Shown here one piece after another: positions 25,348 to 38,524 of a stretch of 64,000 nucleotides of DNA (the first letter of the stretch is position 1; each line of letters starts with the position of its first letter). The stretch covers positions 21,183,659-21,247,658 of the forward strand of contig JACSVZ010000008.1 in the NCBI GenBank assembly GCA_014706295.1, read 5' to 3'. The DNA is from Lycocorax pyrrhopterus obiensis. Lineage: Eukaryota; Chordata; Aves; Passeriformes; Paradisaeidae. The position numbers and the translations under genes are program-made. The notes below the pieces were generated by a model. The model was not told the origin of the DNA and ran no database searches. It saw only the letters and a list, made by a program, of their open reading frames with translations.

Positions 25348-28300
25348 GTGAGTCATCTTTTCAATAATTAACACAGGATAATTTCTTGAAAAACAAGATC
25401 AGCAGGGCTTTTTTATCCTGATTACAAAGAATTTTGCTTAGCTACTTTTGGATATGCTCAAAACAAGGAGAATTTTCAAAGTAATATCTAAGTGACACTT
25501 GCTCTTTGGCAATACACTTCTACCACTCGTTGCTCCAGTTCTCTAAACCGTAGCTGTGTATCTGTCAATAGAATCTTTTAAAACTTCTTTTTCTGACTGT
25601 TGTTCTGGTTTCCAAATACTTTTGTATGTAAATGTCACAAGATGCTCCCAACATGTGGAAATGGCTCAGGTTTCTCCAGTTCGGTAGGCTACGGTGTTTT
25701 TCATAAACATGATTGGAGCGATTGAAGGCAAGTGTTGGTCAATGGCTTCTAAAAAGTGATCGAAACCTGAATTGTCCATTCTATCCTCAAACACTGCACG
25801 AAGGAATGGAATGATGTCACACTAAACATTATGGCTTTGCTAAGTTCAATGTAAGTAGACAGAGCAACAAATAGGCTGCGTCAGAAAAATTTCATACGCA
25901 TACACTCTACTAACCGACCCTAGTTACCAGCTCAGTGACTCAGCACGGTGAAGTCCCGGGTTATGTGACACTCCCTTTGACCAGTCTCTGTGTCAAGCCC
26001 TTGGGAAGAGGCTCAGCACCAATTCATAAGCAGCTCCACCTCAGGCACTCTGCTTCTACATTTGGCTGTCCACATAGCAACATTCTCCCCAGCCCTAGCC
26101 TCTAGTACCAAGAGTCTTTACGGCCAAATATTGATGCAGTCAGCTCACAGCACACCCTTCCAGCAGTTTCAGGTACCATCCTCTGTCAGCTTTGTTCCAC
26201 GGTCCACACCAAGGCTCAGATCCTCTTTGTGTGTCAGATGTGGCTCATTATTCTCAGGCCTTGTTTGCAGTGTCGTCTTGGCCATGGCTCATTATAATGG
26301 GTTATTCCGGCCTTGGTTAAGGCAAAGCCATGATGTTGCCATGTGAAATGAAGGACATTTTCTATAGCCCACCACTCAAAGTAAGCATTTATTCCTGTCA
26401 GATAGTAGTTTGTGAAACTCTGGGATGGTTTTCTTCTTCATGTTTCTGCATACTAAATGTATGAGCTGCTTAGTCTAGTTCATGATGTAAATTACAAGAC
26501 CTATTTGGGTTCCTCCAGGTCACATCTGAAACTACAGCTCCAGGGGGAACAGGAAAAACGTATGAGCAATATAGAGAGGATGTAATTTTTCCTTGGCTGC
26601 ATCTCCTGTTGCAGTAACTGCAAGAGGAATGGGTATAGAGTCACCACAACACATAAAATGTAACTCCAGGATATTGTTATAATGATGCAGAAACATAATG
26701 AACTCTTTCAAGTATTTCTTATAGGCAGCCCTGTAGAACCTAACGTTATTTTCATAATGAAGAAAATTCAGGAGCTTTATTGCTAAAAAATAGAGCAAGT
26801 TCTTGCAAACAGGACATGATGTCCAGCATAATGAGTATGCTAAATGAATAGCCACAGGATACAGAAATTGTTTTACAAGTCTTCTCCATTAATCTTTTAA
26901 GAAAATGAGAATCTGCTACAACATTGGAATTTTGTTTTGGTACTTTCTAATTTAAAGCTTATTGTAGTCTTCATTTCATTTGGAGCCTGCAAATAGTAGC
27001 TAATGAAATTTGACCTCACAGACAGAGAGTAAAATAAATAACATTACTACTCATCAATTAAAAAAGCAAAACCTATCAGCACACATTTTAAATGTATGTA
27101 AAGAATACATTTCTGAAATGCAGGGGTATTTTAAATTCATGCAGTGACCCGTATGACCTTTTTATCAATATATCCATATGAATAATGCAGCCACCCCAAA
27201 CCCATGCCATTAAAAATTGTAATAGTTGTCTGACATGCACAAGCAATGTTACACCAGGGATCTATTTGGCCCAGAGCATTCCATTAAAACACAAAGTGAG
27301 CTTCAAATGTATATGTTAAAATGAAACATCAGCTATAATGAAAAAGGAAGCAGAACAGAGTGGGCTTTAGGTATTGGTGTGCATTTTCTTTTAGAGAAAA
27401 TTTTGCCATGCTTGTGCTATACCAAATGCCATTCCGTATTTGAAGTATAATCAATCCAAATTTTATTTTGCTTTTAAAATTCTCCTATGAAAGGTATAAG
27501 GCAATCAATGTGCTGTGCTCTAGAGAGATGGTGGTATTATTTGAGTTGCTATTGCTGTTTAATATTTAGTTTTCGATAAAGCATTGATTATAGTCCATTG
27601 TATTAGCTACCATACAAGTACTAAGGAAAATGTGGTAGCCCACCTAAAGTTCAGCATTTCTGTTTGAATTATGAAGCTTTGGTAAGATTAAAAAAAAGTA
27701 AAACACAATAGAGTGGACTGGTTATTATTTGTTCCTCATATATTATCCTGAACATTCAGAGATTGACCAGTCCACCATCTCCACATTCTTGTATCAGTTC
27801 ATGTAACAGGATACCAAACCTTAGGATACCTAAGAAATCATCCTGTTGGAATTAGTGGGGTTTTTTAAAGTGATTCTAAAGACCTTTGACACTGCACAGT
27901 AGAGTACCAGACATTACACAGCTTCGAAGGATTTTCTTCCTGACACTGCAGAGTTCAGCCCTTCCCTTTAGCAGTGAGGAATTCAGTCACGGTGAGAAGA
28001 AAACTAAAAAACTGTTGCTGGGTTTTCTATCAAGCACACAATCTATCTCCATAGACATCCTTGACATGACAAGGGTATTCCAAAGTGTACCAGATGTAAA
28101 GCAACAGTGGATCAATGACAGGAGAAGGTAATTTAAGACTTTAAAAATCCTGAACACACTCTGGGTTGACTGAAGACTGCAGGTGAAAGTCCTTTTAGTG
28201 TATTTATGTAACTTTAGTGGGGCTACTAGTGAGGAAAGTGGTTTTCCATGACACCAGAAGCACATGAAAATATTAATGCTTCTGTGAAAGTACTGGGTGG

Positions 28301-31300
28301 CAGACTTATTCCCAAAAGACAATACATGTAGCCTTTGGATTCCTACATCTATAAAGCTGTTGTGGATACTATGGATACTGGCATTTCTGAATCTCAAATA
28401 TTATCGATAAATTTATTCCAGAAAACGAATACTTGTATTTATGCACTGTAAGGTGTTTTTTAATAGGAGGCAGCCAATGCTTCAAAACTTGCCAGCTTTA
28501 AGGACATTTGTGCTGGAGTTGATGTCTTTGTACACGTCCTGTAATTACTTTTATGCAACCTCACAGTTGTATGTTAAGACTAAATTTTTAGTCCACTCAT
28601 TCGGCATTGACTGAAACAAAATTATTTTTCATTTTCCTGCTTCATTCTTCAAACTGGAACATAATAAACAATTTCTTAATATTCTGAGAGAAAAGGGGCA
28701 GATTTTGTATAACAAAACAATACAAAATTTTAATATTTCAGATTAATGTGGTAAACATCAGATTTCAGCCCACAGTGAATTCTGTAAAAAAGCGGTGAAC
28801 AGGGATTTGGAAGAGAAGTACTGAGAGGTCTGCTACTAACATTTTAATACTGTTGAATTTGAAAAGTTTATGAAATTTTCCCTCATATATAATTACCGTA
28901 TTTGCAAGAGCATTTGCCAACACGGAAAAGGGCTGTACTTAGTAACAGCCAGCCTGTCATCCTGCCTCATTTTTCAGCATTCCTGCTTTTCTTGGGGGTC
29001 ATTTTTAATGACTATGTACAAGCACCTGAAAAATCAGGTGCATAAATTAACTACCAATTAAGGTAATACAAAAAAAAGAAAGAAAAATGTAATTACTAGT
29101 TTCTATATATAAGTCCACTCATTATCATGTGGGATGGGTGCATGTTTGTCTCGTGCATGTTTATCACATAGCAATTACTGAGGCACAAAAGAAAAGTAAC
29201 ATTTTCATTGTGTTGCAGTGCTGAAACTGCATGTAACATGCAGCAGAAGAACTTGCTCTCAAATTTATATGTCAGTGCTTACTGTTGAAAGAATGTTATC
29301 ACGATTTAACACAGCAAGTGCTTAATTATTTCTGTGTAACATTTCCCCACATTTAATATTACTGTCTGTCTGGAGTGGCTGTTGACCTAGTTTTCAATTA
29401 ATTGCAGTGAGAATAAAAAAATGCCTTTAAAGCAGTGAATTTTTTTCACTGGATTACCCATGACAACTGAAATGGTGAACTCATAATTGATAAACTTTGT
29501 TGCCACCATCAATAGTGAACTGGCATTATTATACAAAATCTTACAAAACACTAATGGCATCAGAAAATATACAGAATGTTGAGAATGTTCTGTGGTTCTG
29601 TGAACAACCAGTATGCCTCTCCAGCAGATAGCATTTTAATCTTTCTTTGAATATTTCATGTAGGTTTAATCTTTGTTTAAAATTTAACTGCTGGAGAAGA
29701 ACAAAAAGAAGACAACATGGTAGTGACAATGTCCTTTTTATATAACAATCTTTGTTATATAAAAGGGATATATAATTGTTACAACTCAATTCTTCCGTTA
29801 TCTTTTATTTTAACTCGACTATCTTAATTTTATTTATCTTAACTTCCACTGAAACCCAGGAGAATTTATACACCTAAATTCCTCTGTAAATATGATTCCT
29901 AGAAGTCAGAACCCTACTCAAAAATATTTAAGACCTAAAACCGAGGTTCTCTGCTGCCTGGAGGGATTCAAGCTCAGTACTCTCAGAGGCTGAGCTGGTC
30001 CTGCCTACATCCAGAGTCAAAATACTCTTTACCCATATGTAGAATTTTGCTACCATCAGATGAAATAATGATTCTATAGCTGTATTTGTTTCATCAATTT
30101 TATTATGGATTCAAGGATTTTAATGCTAATAAGACACACAGATGGAAACTAAAATCAACAGATGGTAAATACTCCCAAGTACCTGTGACCTCTCTGTTGT
30201 GCATCCAAGCATAATTCCTTCTACTTTTTTACTTTTTTTAATGTTTTTTCTTTTTTTTTCCCCAGAAACACCTCTCAAAGTAAACATTAAAAGAATAAAT
30301 GGCTAGCAATTAGGTTGTTGCTGACATGTCAGAATACAGGATGACTTCATATAATTTAAGTAACATGCAGACTGTAACTTATAGCATTAGAGATTTACTG
30401 TATGCTTTTTTTTCAGCACTGTAATAGCTATGGACTGTATTCAGCACTTGCTGGTAAAATTAGCCTCCGCTAACTGTATGTTATTTGTCTCTCTCTATAT
30501 CATTATTCACCACCATTTTTTGTTGATATCTACACTCTTAGCACCGTGTGAATCCCCTGAAAGTAATTTAATCAGCCAAGTTCTCCTGTCACTTAATCCT
30601 AGTCAATTTAGGCTGCCCTGGTATTAAGTGAATGCATAATGTAGCTCAATGGATGAAAATTAAAGGAGATCATGTTGTTGTATAGATTTCACTCTCATTA
30701 TTTGGATTTCAAGTTGGTTGCTCTTTAGTAGGTTTTCCATCCTGCATAGCTCACTTTGGTGACAAGGGGTAACAATGGCCATAGTAGCTGTTAGTGTGAT
30801 ATAACTCATAGGTACCACCCTCTGCTAACTGTAAGACCAGTTATTATTCCCCATAAAGCTACTTTTAAGTACGCAAGTCAAGCTTGACAATATTGTCACG
30901 ATCAGCCATAGACAGCCCTTTATCTGCAAATATATAAGAAATATTCAGAATTTTTATTTTAAAAAAAATCTGTATTTTTCTTTTTATTCACAGTGTTTTC
31001 CATATTGCTGGATAAAAGAAGGGCAGAAGAGAGAAATATATGAGAAGATCAAGGAAGCTGCAACATGAGCTGGAATTCTGTGCAGGCTGGTCAAATTATA
31101 AGATCTCATATGATTAAGCTTGTATGTAAGATTTTATTAGCTAACGTGAGAGGTTTCTGTGAATTTGTTTTTCTGTTCCAAAGCTCTCAGTCAGCTTTTG
31201 GCATTAGGCAGAGGACCAGCACCTTCATCGCATTTTTGTGGTCCTATATCAGGGCCCAGGATATTAAAGCAATTTTGTGGAGTTTGCCAGTATCTTTAAG

Positions 31301-33716
31301 AACTCACTTCTGATAGTTTTTTTGTAAACAGGAGAGAAAAATGTCTGTCTAATTTATTTTCACATCAGTCTTTTTGCATAGGTAATCCTCTCTGCTTAAG
31401 GTTTTTGTGATTTTTTTTTAGTAGTTAATCTTAGCCCTTCTGACCTCTCTGCTCCATATAAATACAAGAGCAAGACCTAAGTTTATTTTCGTGACAGGAA
31501 GGGCAGAATTCTCTTCACTTAAGAATGATGATTTTTACCTCTATGCCTTTACATGCATTAGTAAAGAAAATAATGTTTAGAAGGAGAAAATAGAATGAGG
31601 AAGATCTGTATTATGCTACTGATTTTCCAGCTCCAGATGGTAGAATACTGCAAATCATGCTAACTCAGATGACAAATCTCAAAAGGAAGCAGTTCCTCAC
31701 CAGTTATGCCTTTTTATAATGCCACAGAGACAGATGTGATGCATACCAAGAACAAGGGTACAGGCCACAAAAGCTGGAGTCACAAGTAGATATTGTCTGT
31801 AATTTCCTCAGGTGTCCTCACAGTCTACTAGGAAGTCATTAGATAGCTAGAAGCAGAAAGGTGCTTGCTTCTCCCCTGTGCATTTTCTGTTTGACAGTTC
31901 CTAGAAGGGGAAATCTGGAGTCTCTGGATAACACATCTAGGATAAGGTTCCTTACAGTTATCCATGAGCACTATCAAAATACAAGCTGCCTGTAGGTTTT
32001 GAAAGATGTATTGCATGTAGAAGCTGATTTGTATGTTATGCACATAAATTTAAAGATAAATGATGCTTCTCCCCCAAGTGGAAAAGACTTTGGAAACTTA
32101 GGAGCTGCAGTTACTTGAGCTGCCATCCTTCACTCTGAAGGCAACTAAATGAAGTCACATGTCTAACAATACAGATATACTGCTGAGCAGCAGCTAGAGT
32201 GAGAAGAGAGTTTGCTGACAAGAAATGAATAACAAGAGAAGGCAAAAATCCCGGGCAGCACTAATGGTCCTCAAATAATCTTGTGTGAAGCAGAAACACT
32301 GTAAGTTAGAATTTTGCACTTTGAGGTTTGCAGTTTTTTAGCTGAACAATATTAGAAAACTTTAGAGCATTTTGTGGAAAGTAATAGAGGTGCTTCACAA
32401 CTGATCTTTTAAAAAAATCATAATGTTGGATTCTTCTTATGCAAAAGGCTTCAGATTTTATATCCACACTTTTGCATCTTGTATTTTGAAATTTCAGTTC
32501 AACAAAACCAAGTAATATCAAAACAGCCAAGTATTTTAAACATTATGTATATCAAAATCAAAAGGCGTTTTTGTCTCTGAAAAGAGCACACTTGGGGAAC
32601 GATAAAAGTGCACATATTTTCATCAGTTTTTCCCACAATTGATAGAAAATGGATTTGTTATGTCTGCATAGCCACAGTCTTATGTGTTATGTCTTATGTG
32701 TTTATGGGACCAGATCAGCTTTGGAGGTTATAATGTTATCAGAATATATACATATATATACACAGAATACTTGAGCACCAATACATATAACTGCCATGCC
32801 TTTGTCATTAGGAACCTTTTCTACTCTTTCTACCATACACGGATTTTTATCAGAAGGTTTTTTACTCTTTTTTAGTTCATTGGTAGAAGTACTGAGTAGC
32901 TTCATGATTTATACTGACATCAAGAATGTCATCAGAAAGGTGTTTTTCTAGTCCTTCATTTAGTAAGTTTTTTCTACTAAGTGTAAGTGCATCTGTTCAG
33001 TTATTTTTATCAAATTCTGTTGAAGAATGAAATCAGTTTGACGAGACAGACTATGTAGCACATTTTCTGCCTCATCTCTAACAATTCCAGAGTTTTTATC
33101 TGAAAACATGTCTTTTTTTCCCTCCTAATATGATATAATCTAATATATAATGTCATACAATTAAAATATTGTCCCTATTTTCCTTTATTCAGCCATACAT
33201 TTTCCTAGTGTCTTATCAGTAAACTCCAAGTTGGTTTCTACTGCTAGTGAACATTTTCTTTTCCTGTTTCTGATATTGACTTGTATTAAAAATTGCTGCC
33301 TTCAGCTACCATGTACTTTCATCAAAACTGAAGCCATAGTTAAAGCAACTGTTTTTGTGTTGTACGGATTATTTTGGCCTTCCACTATCTTATGTTACAG
33401 ATCTTGCAGTTGAATAATTTTTCCTTGACTTTTTCTGTGTAGATTCTTCATGAATAATTTTCAGCATCTTAGGAATGTTGCCACCAAGGATGTAAAAGCA
33501 TGGACTAGACAGCCTTCTTTCCCACATCAACCCTGCCCAACACAGCCCGGTTTCTCTGTCACATGACAGGGGAGAAGCTGCATCTTGTTCTTTGTCTTGT
33601 TTTTAATAATTATTTCCCCAGGCAACCATTTGATTACTGTCTTGAGAGAAATCCATTTTAATCCATGACTTTGAGGGCCAAAATGATTGTTATGTGTTGG
33701 GTAAAGTTTTGTGGGA
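25348..33716. other. Long unique AT-rich stretch, no gene seen
   Basis: It holds several overlapping frames of 80-136 codons (25990-26346, 26532-26855, 27886-28397). All begin with TTG or GTG rather than ATG, and no domain is recognisable. A GC-richer patch lies at 25900-26350. Segments at 27010-27345 and 29190-29420 look like possible conserved noncoding DNA by composition only. A 14-bp tandem duplication (gtcttatgtgttat) lies at 32677-32704, and a TATA-rich repeat at 32744-32762. Confidence 0.45.
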
Positions 33717-33767
33717 TTTTGTTTGTTTGTTTGGGGTGTTTGTTGTTGTTTGTTTTTTTGTTTTATT
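33717..33767 (+). repeat. TTTG/GTT low-complexity repeat
   Basis: The tract is made of GTTT and GTT units with a short GGGG interruption. It is a simple repeat; the open frame across it (33665-33907) is rich in Phe, Leu and Val for that reason only. Confidence 0.75.
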
Positions 33768-35280
33768 CAGTAAATGTTTATTTATCACCACATACCCAAA
33801 ACTTCAAATGTATAGCTTCTATGTTACGTAAGAATAGTTTTTCTTCTTTATTAGAACACATTATTGGCATGCATTTTGAAAGAAACTCATCTGACTTCCT
33901 AATCTGATAGTCTGTAACAGATTCCTACTTTGGCACTGTTAACATTTTCATCTAGATGCATTTAAAGCCTGTACTCCTGATTTACCAGGAGTTCTAAAAG
34001 AGAGAGATGTAGAACGCTGAATACGTACAACGTCTTTTAAGTGGTCTATCTTTTTTCAATATGCAATAGCCAGCTATGTTAGTGTTCAAGTCATGAATCA
34101 TCACATCAAGTCTCAGGAATGCCAGTTACATTCGATTTCTTTTCCACAACGAGAATTTCTCATTCCTTCTATTATGGAGTTATTGTGGAGTCTTAGGATT
34201 TGTACATAAGCGACTGAAAAAGGTCATCTTCTACTTTGTGGGTTTTGGGTTTTTTTCATATCAGTTCAGTTTATTCATGAGGGTGCATATTTAAATCTAG
34301 TACAGTGGTAACCAAGCTAGATGTAAATGAGCTATCTTGGGCATCAACAGCTATCAAGTTGGTATGGCATAAAATTCAGCTCAGGCTAATATACTCAGAT
34401 ATTATCTGAGCTCACCTGAAATTGGGATTGTATTCTGTTTGCCTCCTTACTTCATAACATTGCTTATTTAATTCCCTCTCATCTGGTTGAATCATCTCAC
34501 AAGAATGTGACCCACAAACTTGTTCTTTCTGCTTCACACTAGTTTCCATATTAACAGTAAAATTTCCATACTTTCACTGTTACAAAATCTTTCCCAATGT
34601 GGAACACATATCCTCTCCCCTTCATGATGTAATTGTCAAAGACATTTCAATTACTTATAGTTCAGATCTGTTCAGAAACCTCTGAAGATGGAGATTCCCA
34701 GCACTGATAGGTCACTAAAACAGTGACAGGGACCAGGCCTCAGGAAACAATGCACCAATGCATGGATGTGCAGTGATATTGGAAATCATGCGCTAACCTT
34801 TCAAAAAATGTACACAGGGTTGAAAACAAAACATGCAAAAAATCTAAAGTCTCTCGCTCTTAGACCTGCTCTTGAAATGTATCACATTTTTTCCTGTTAC
34901 AACATTCGCTTCCAAAGCTCTCTAGCTGCTTCATTCTCACTTTAAACAAGAGTGCCAGATGGTACTTGCCCTGAGGCCAAACATACCTTCTATGTCTTGT
35001 CACTTCTTTGGTTTTAATGTGCCTTTTAAAAGAGTGATACCTTTTCCAAAGCAGCAGCAAAGACATTAATGTATTTTCCGAAGCTCCTCAATTCCTGTAA
35101 TTTACCCTTTGCTTTTCACTATCTTTGTGGGCAGACTGATGGTCAATGTGCCCACTTCATGGCAATCTTTTTCACTGTTCGTTCACATCTCATTAGTAGG
35201 GTAGGAAAGGCAGTGAATTTGTTTTCTCAGTGTAGCTGAAATAATTATCAACCTACTCTGATGCCAAAAATAAGTGAAGC
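33768..35280. other. Unique stretch, no gene seen
   Basis: Short frames only. The segment at 34550-34720 has a few CR1-like words in the wrong order and is not called. Confidence 0.5.
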
Positions 35281-35565
35281 AATTCAGAATCAGTTATGTT
35301 GCAGAAGACCTCTGAGATCATCAAGTCACACCTATGACTGAATGCCACCTTGTCAATTAGACCATGGCACTGTGTGACACGTCCAGTCTCAAACACCTCC
35401 AGGGGCATTGAACTCCGCACCTCCCTGGCTGTCCATTCCAATGTTTAATCACCCTTTCTGTGATGAAATTCCTCCTAATGTCCAACCTAAACCTTCCCTG
35501 GCACAGCTTGAGGCCATTTTCTTTCATCCTATCATTAGTTGCCTGAGAGAAGAGGCCAACCCTGC
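35281..35565 (-). mobile_element. CR1 LINE 3' end, older avian type
   Basis: On the + strand it reads 'aattcagaatcagttatg' (decayed tail), 'agacctctgagatcatcaag', 'caaacacctccaggggcatt', 'acctccctggctgtccattcc', 'cctcctaatgtccaacctaaa', 'cttgaggccattttctttc' and 'agagaagaggccaac'. This is the ORF2 C-terminus and tail of a CR1 on the - strand. In the - strand frame at 35590-35357 the words [20 protein letters not shown] are the usual CR1 block. The following RLPREV-type part is altered and shifted, so it is dead. It is more diverged than the copy at 16818. Confidence 0.88.
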
Positions 35566-36831
35566 AAAAAGAACTCTCATATTCTGACACTAACCATAAA
35601 AAATCCTGTATGATACGTTATGTTTTCTTTGTTGTGCAATTAAGACCACACAGAATGGCAAATGGAAACTGATTTCAAACAGCACTTGATATTCCTCACT
35701 CATAATTATTTCATTGTTCTGAAAACTTCAGTTCTTCCTATCAATCCTCCAGCCCTACACATCAAGTTTTACAGCGTATGCTCAGGTAAAATTGAGAGTC
35801 TCAGCTGCAATTGCCCTGGCGCTGTCTGCAGTGTCCAGTTTTAAGACAGTCCATGTTTGCTATCATATTTTCAGCCAGTGTCATCACGTTTTTCTTTCCC
35901 TAGGTGTCTGATCCAAAACCCACTGAAGTCAGTGGAAGGGTTGTAATCGTCTTTGGTGGGCTTTCATTGTCCATAGCCAGTCTCTCCTCTCACTATGGGC
36001 CTTTCACCGAATTATTCTGATACAAAGAAATACCTTGGAAACAAAACAGAGAAATGCCTGTGGTCAAATCCTACAAAAGCTTATTTGACCAGTACTGCAT
36101 ATTCTCAATTAAAAAAATTATTTTCACTCTGAAGTTCTACCAGTTTACCAGACAAGCAAATGAAGGCAGTGAATTAACTTACTATTTGTACAACAGTTTA
36201 TGCTAATTTAAATCCACTTTATTGGTGCCCTTTGCTCAAGTTCAGAGAAGAAATAAAGAATTTTGAAGGATAATGATTAGTTTCTTATATTATCTCTTTC
36301 TCTTCAGGGTTCTTGTAAGACAAAGTAAAAGATATTATTGAAATAAAGCTCAATCAGAAGAAAGCATTGGATTGCCTTGCCCTGTCCACGTAGATTAAGG
36401 GCCCTGGAGATCTTGCAAGACCAAGTTCACCAAGGTGAGTTTAGTTCTGTGGCGTTTTTATCTGGACTAAACTTGATTGTCTATTGGGGCAACATATTTT
36501 TGTATTTCGAATCATTTAGAACTTTTTTGAAATACTTGAGAATGCATGATTTTTAACTCTACTGTTGTTTTTTATGACCCTCAAAGGTCACATCTATTTT
36601 GCAGTCAGAGCAACTCTGCAGGGAATCTTATCTCTGACATATGCCGAATTTGGCAGAATCTCAGCCATCTAATTGCACATCATGTACAGTGACTTTTAAG
36701 GAGTGTTTTTAGAGCTTCAAGATTGCTATTAACCTTTAAAAAGTACTCAATCCATTTGTTGTGTCACTGCCTGTCACCTGTTTAATTTTGGTCTTGTATG
36801 ATTGTTAAGTTAGAAAATATATATAAAAAAA
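35566..36831. other. Unique stretch with a possible palindromic relic and a noncoding exon candidate
   Basis: At 35904-35962 there is 'tgatccaaaacccactgaag' followed by a partly matching inverted arm 'ctttggtgggctttc'. At 36308-36434 a 127-base segment sits between a strong acceptor (tatctctttctcttcag) and a strong donor (CCAAG|gtgagt) but has stops in all frames. No protein gene is seen. Confidence 0.45.
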
Positions 36832-36890
36832 GAAACAACCAACCAACCAACAACAAAACCCCAAACAAAAAAACCACCAACACAACCCTC
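36832..36890 (+). repeat. CCAA/CAAC-rich low-complexity tract
   Basis: After a run of A the sequence turns into repeated ccaa and caac units, then A/C-only sequence up to about 36890. The + strand almost lacks T and G here. Confidence 0.75.
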
Positions 36891-38506
36891 CAGCTTGACC
36901 AATTCCTTTGTGTGCTCAGAAAAATTTGCACCACCCATATTCAGGTGAAAGGATCTCCTCTCTAAACAATTATGTTTTTACGGCTCATACAAGGCACATT
37001 TCTGGCTTAATTGCAATGTCATCTTTTACATGAATTTCAGATATTAGCCCCTTCATGTAGTATTTCTTTAGAAACCTCTTGCATGGCCTCTTCTAATGCT
37101 GAATATTAACTTGTAGGACCAAATTTTATATGAAGATTCAAGCTATTGTATCGATTTTGTCTCTGTGTATAAAGTGCTGAAATATACATTTAGTTCTGAA
37201 GGAATCTTCACTGAGATTAAAAGTAGTACATAGTAGGTATTGAAATTCAATGGCAACTGAGTTCTTCATTCACAGAATTGTATGCAAAGGTCTCTGCCAG
37301 TATCTTTCCTGTGCTCTTGATAAATTCAGGAATTAAACTTCAATATGTGACAAGGTCTTATTACTGCAATTTACACTTTTAGGAAAATTAAACGTGCATA
37401 TGTATTTTATTTGTATAAAATATTAACAAGGAGTTGATAAACTACTACATTTTCCAACTTGTTTAAACTGGCTTTCTTTTTGTCCAGTTTCTGCAAAACT
37501 GAAATTACTGTAGATTTCAAACATTGAATCGTTCCTCTTTACACTAGAGGTCAGTGCTCGAAACAGATTCCTTAACCTAAAACTTGCCTATCAAAAATTA
37601 GGGACTCCTCCAAATTCACTAAATCAAGCAAGGTTTGCATGGAATATGATTGCAAAAGATCCCAGACACAATACGAAGACTTTGTGTTTAAAACAAAGGA
37701 AAAATGGAGGTATCATTTGGGTTACTTGCACCCCAAACATCTCAACAGAAACATCTGCCAGAATGAGTGTCTAAGAAACTTGCATGGCTCAAGTAAGAAT
37801 GTTTTATCTACATTAATGTTTCCTTAGCTTTGTGCACGACAATCAATCAAACCAGATTTTTTGGCGTTTTTGTCCATCATGCATAGATGGATTTTCTTTA
37901 AATTCTGAATTTAACAGGAATAGAAATATTTCAAGTGTTTGCAATTTGCTTTTGTTATTGTTAATCCCTAAATACTTGCCCTCCATTAAATGAAACAGAA
38001 TAACTTTAACGTTCCCTGTGCTAATATTTGTTTTGATAAAGGTGTAATTTGGAGAAAAAACCTGCATGTAATTCATTGTGGGACTCAGTGTGTTCGTGTA
38101 AATACATAGACTACAAACTAACAGACTACGGTGCTCTTCTTGACAACTTCAGTGACTGAGACACTGTGGAAAAAATGTTGCCTATTCTTTTACCTAAAAA
38201 ATGTTATGTAATTCACTAGGATCAATTAGGACAAACTTTAATTTGAAATGTATGAAAACTGTCCATAAAACATAGACCCCTTCATACAGTCATTTCTTCC
38301 TAACAGCATTTAGGATTTCCCAGTGGTATCTGATTTGTAAAAAGTCCATCTATGTACGGCATTTTTAGTTTTGCAGAAGTAAAGCATTTTCCATGTTGCA
38401 TCCTGCAGACATGAACAGAGTTCATAGGCAGGAAATTGTACTGTGCAGAAGATGATGAATGCTTTTTATGTGCTGTTCATGCTTGGTTTAAGACTAATTT
38501 ATTCAG

Positions 38507-38524
38507 ACTGAAATGCATTTCAGT
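38507..38524. repeat. 18-bp perfect palindrome
   Basis: Arms actgaaatg and catttcagt are exact reverse complements without a spacer. Function unknown. Confidence 0.8.

Noticed and set aside
26532..26855. 107-codon - strand frame
   Set aside because: Starts with GTG, no recognisable domain, no splice support on that strand.
27886..28397. Opposite-strand frames of 81 and 136 codons
   Set aside because: Both start with TTG, overlap each other, and show no domain. Acceptor and donor candidates exist, but the phase and content gave no support.
34550..34720. CR1-like words ('aaatctttcccaatgtgg', 'gaagatggagattccc')
   Set aside because: They occur in the wrong order for either orientation of CR1.
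35357..35590. 77-codon - strand frame
   Set aside because: Contains the CR1 ORF2 block [11 protein letters not shown]; it is part of the CR1 at 35281-35565.
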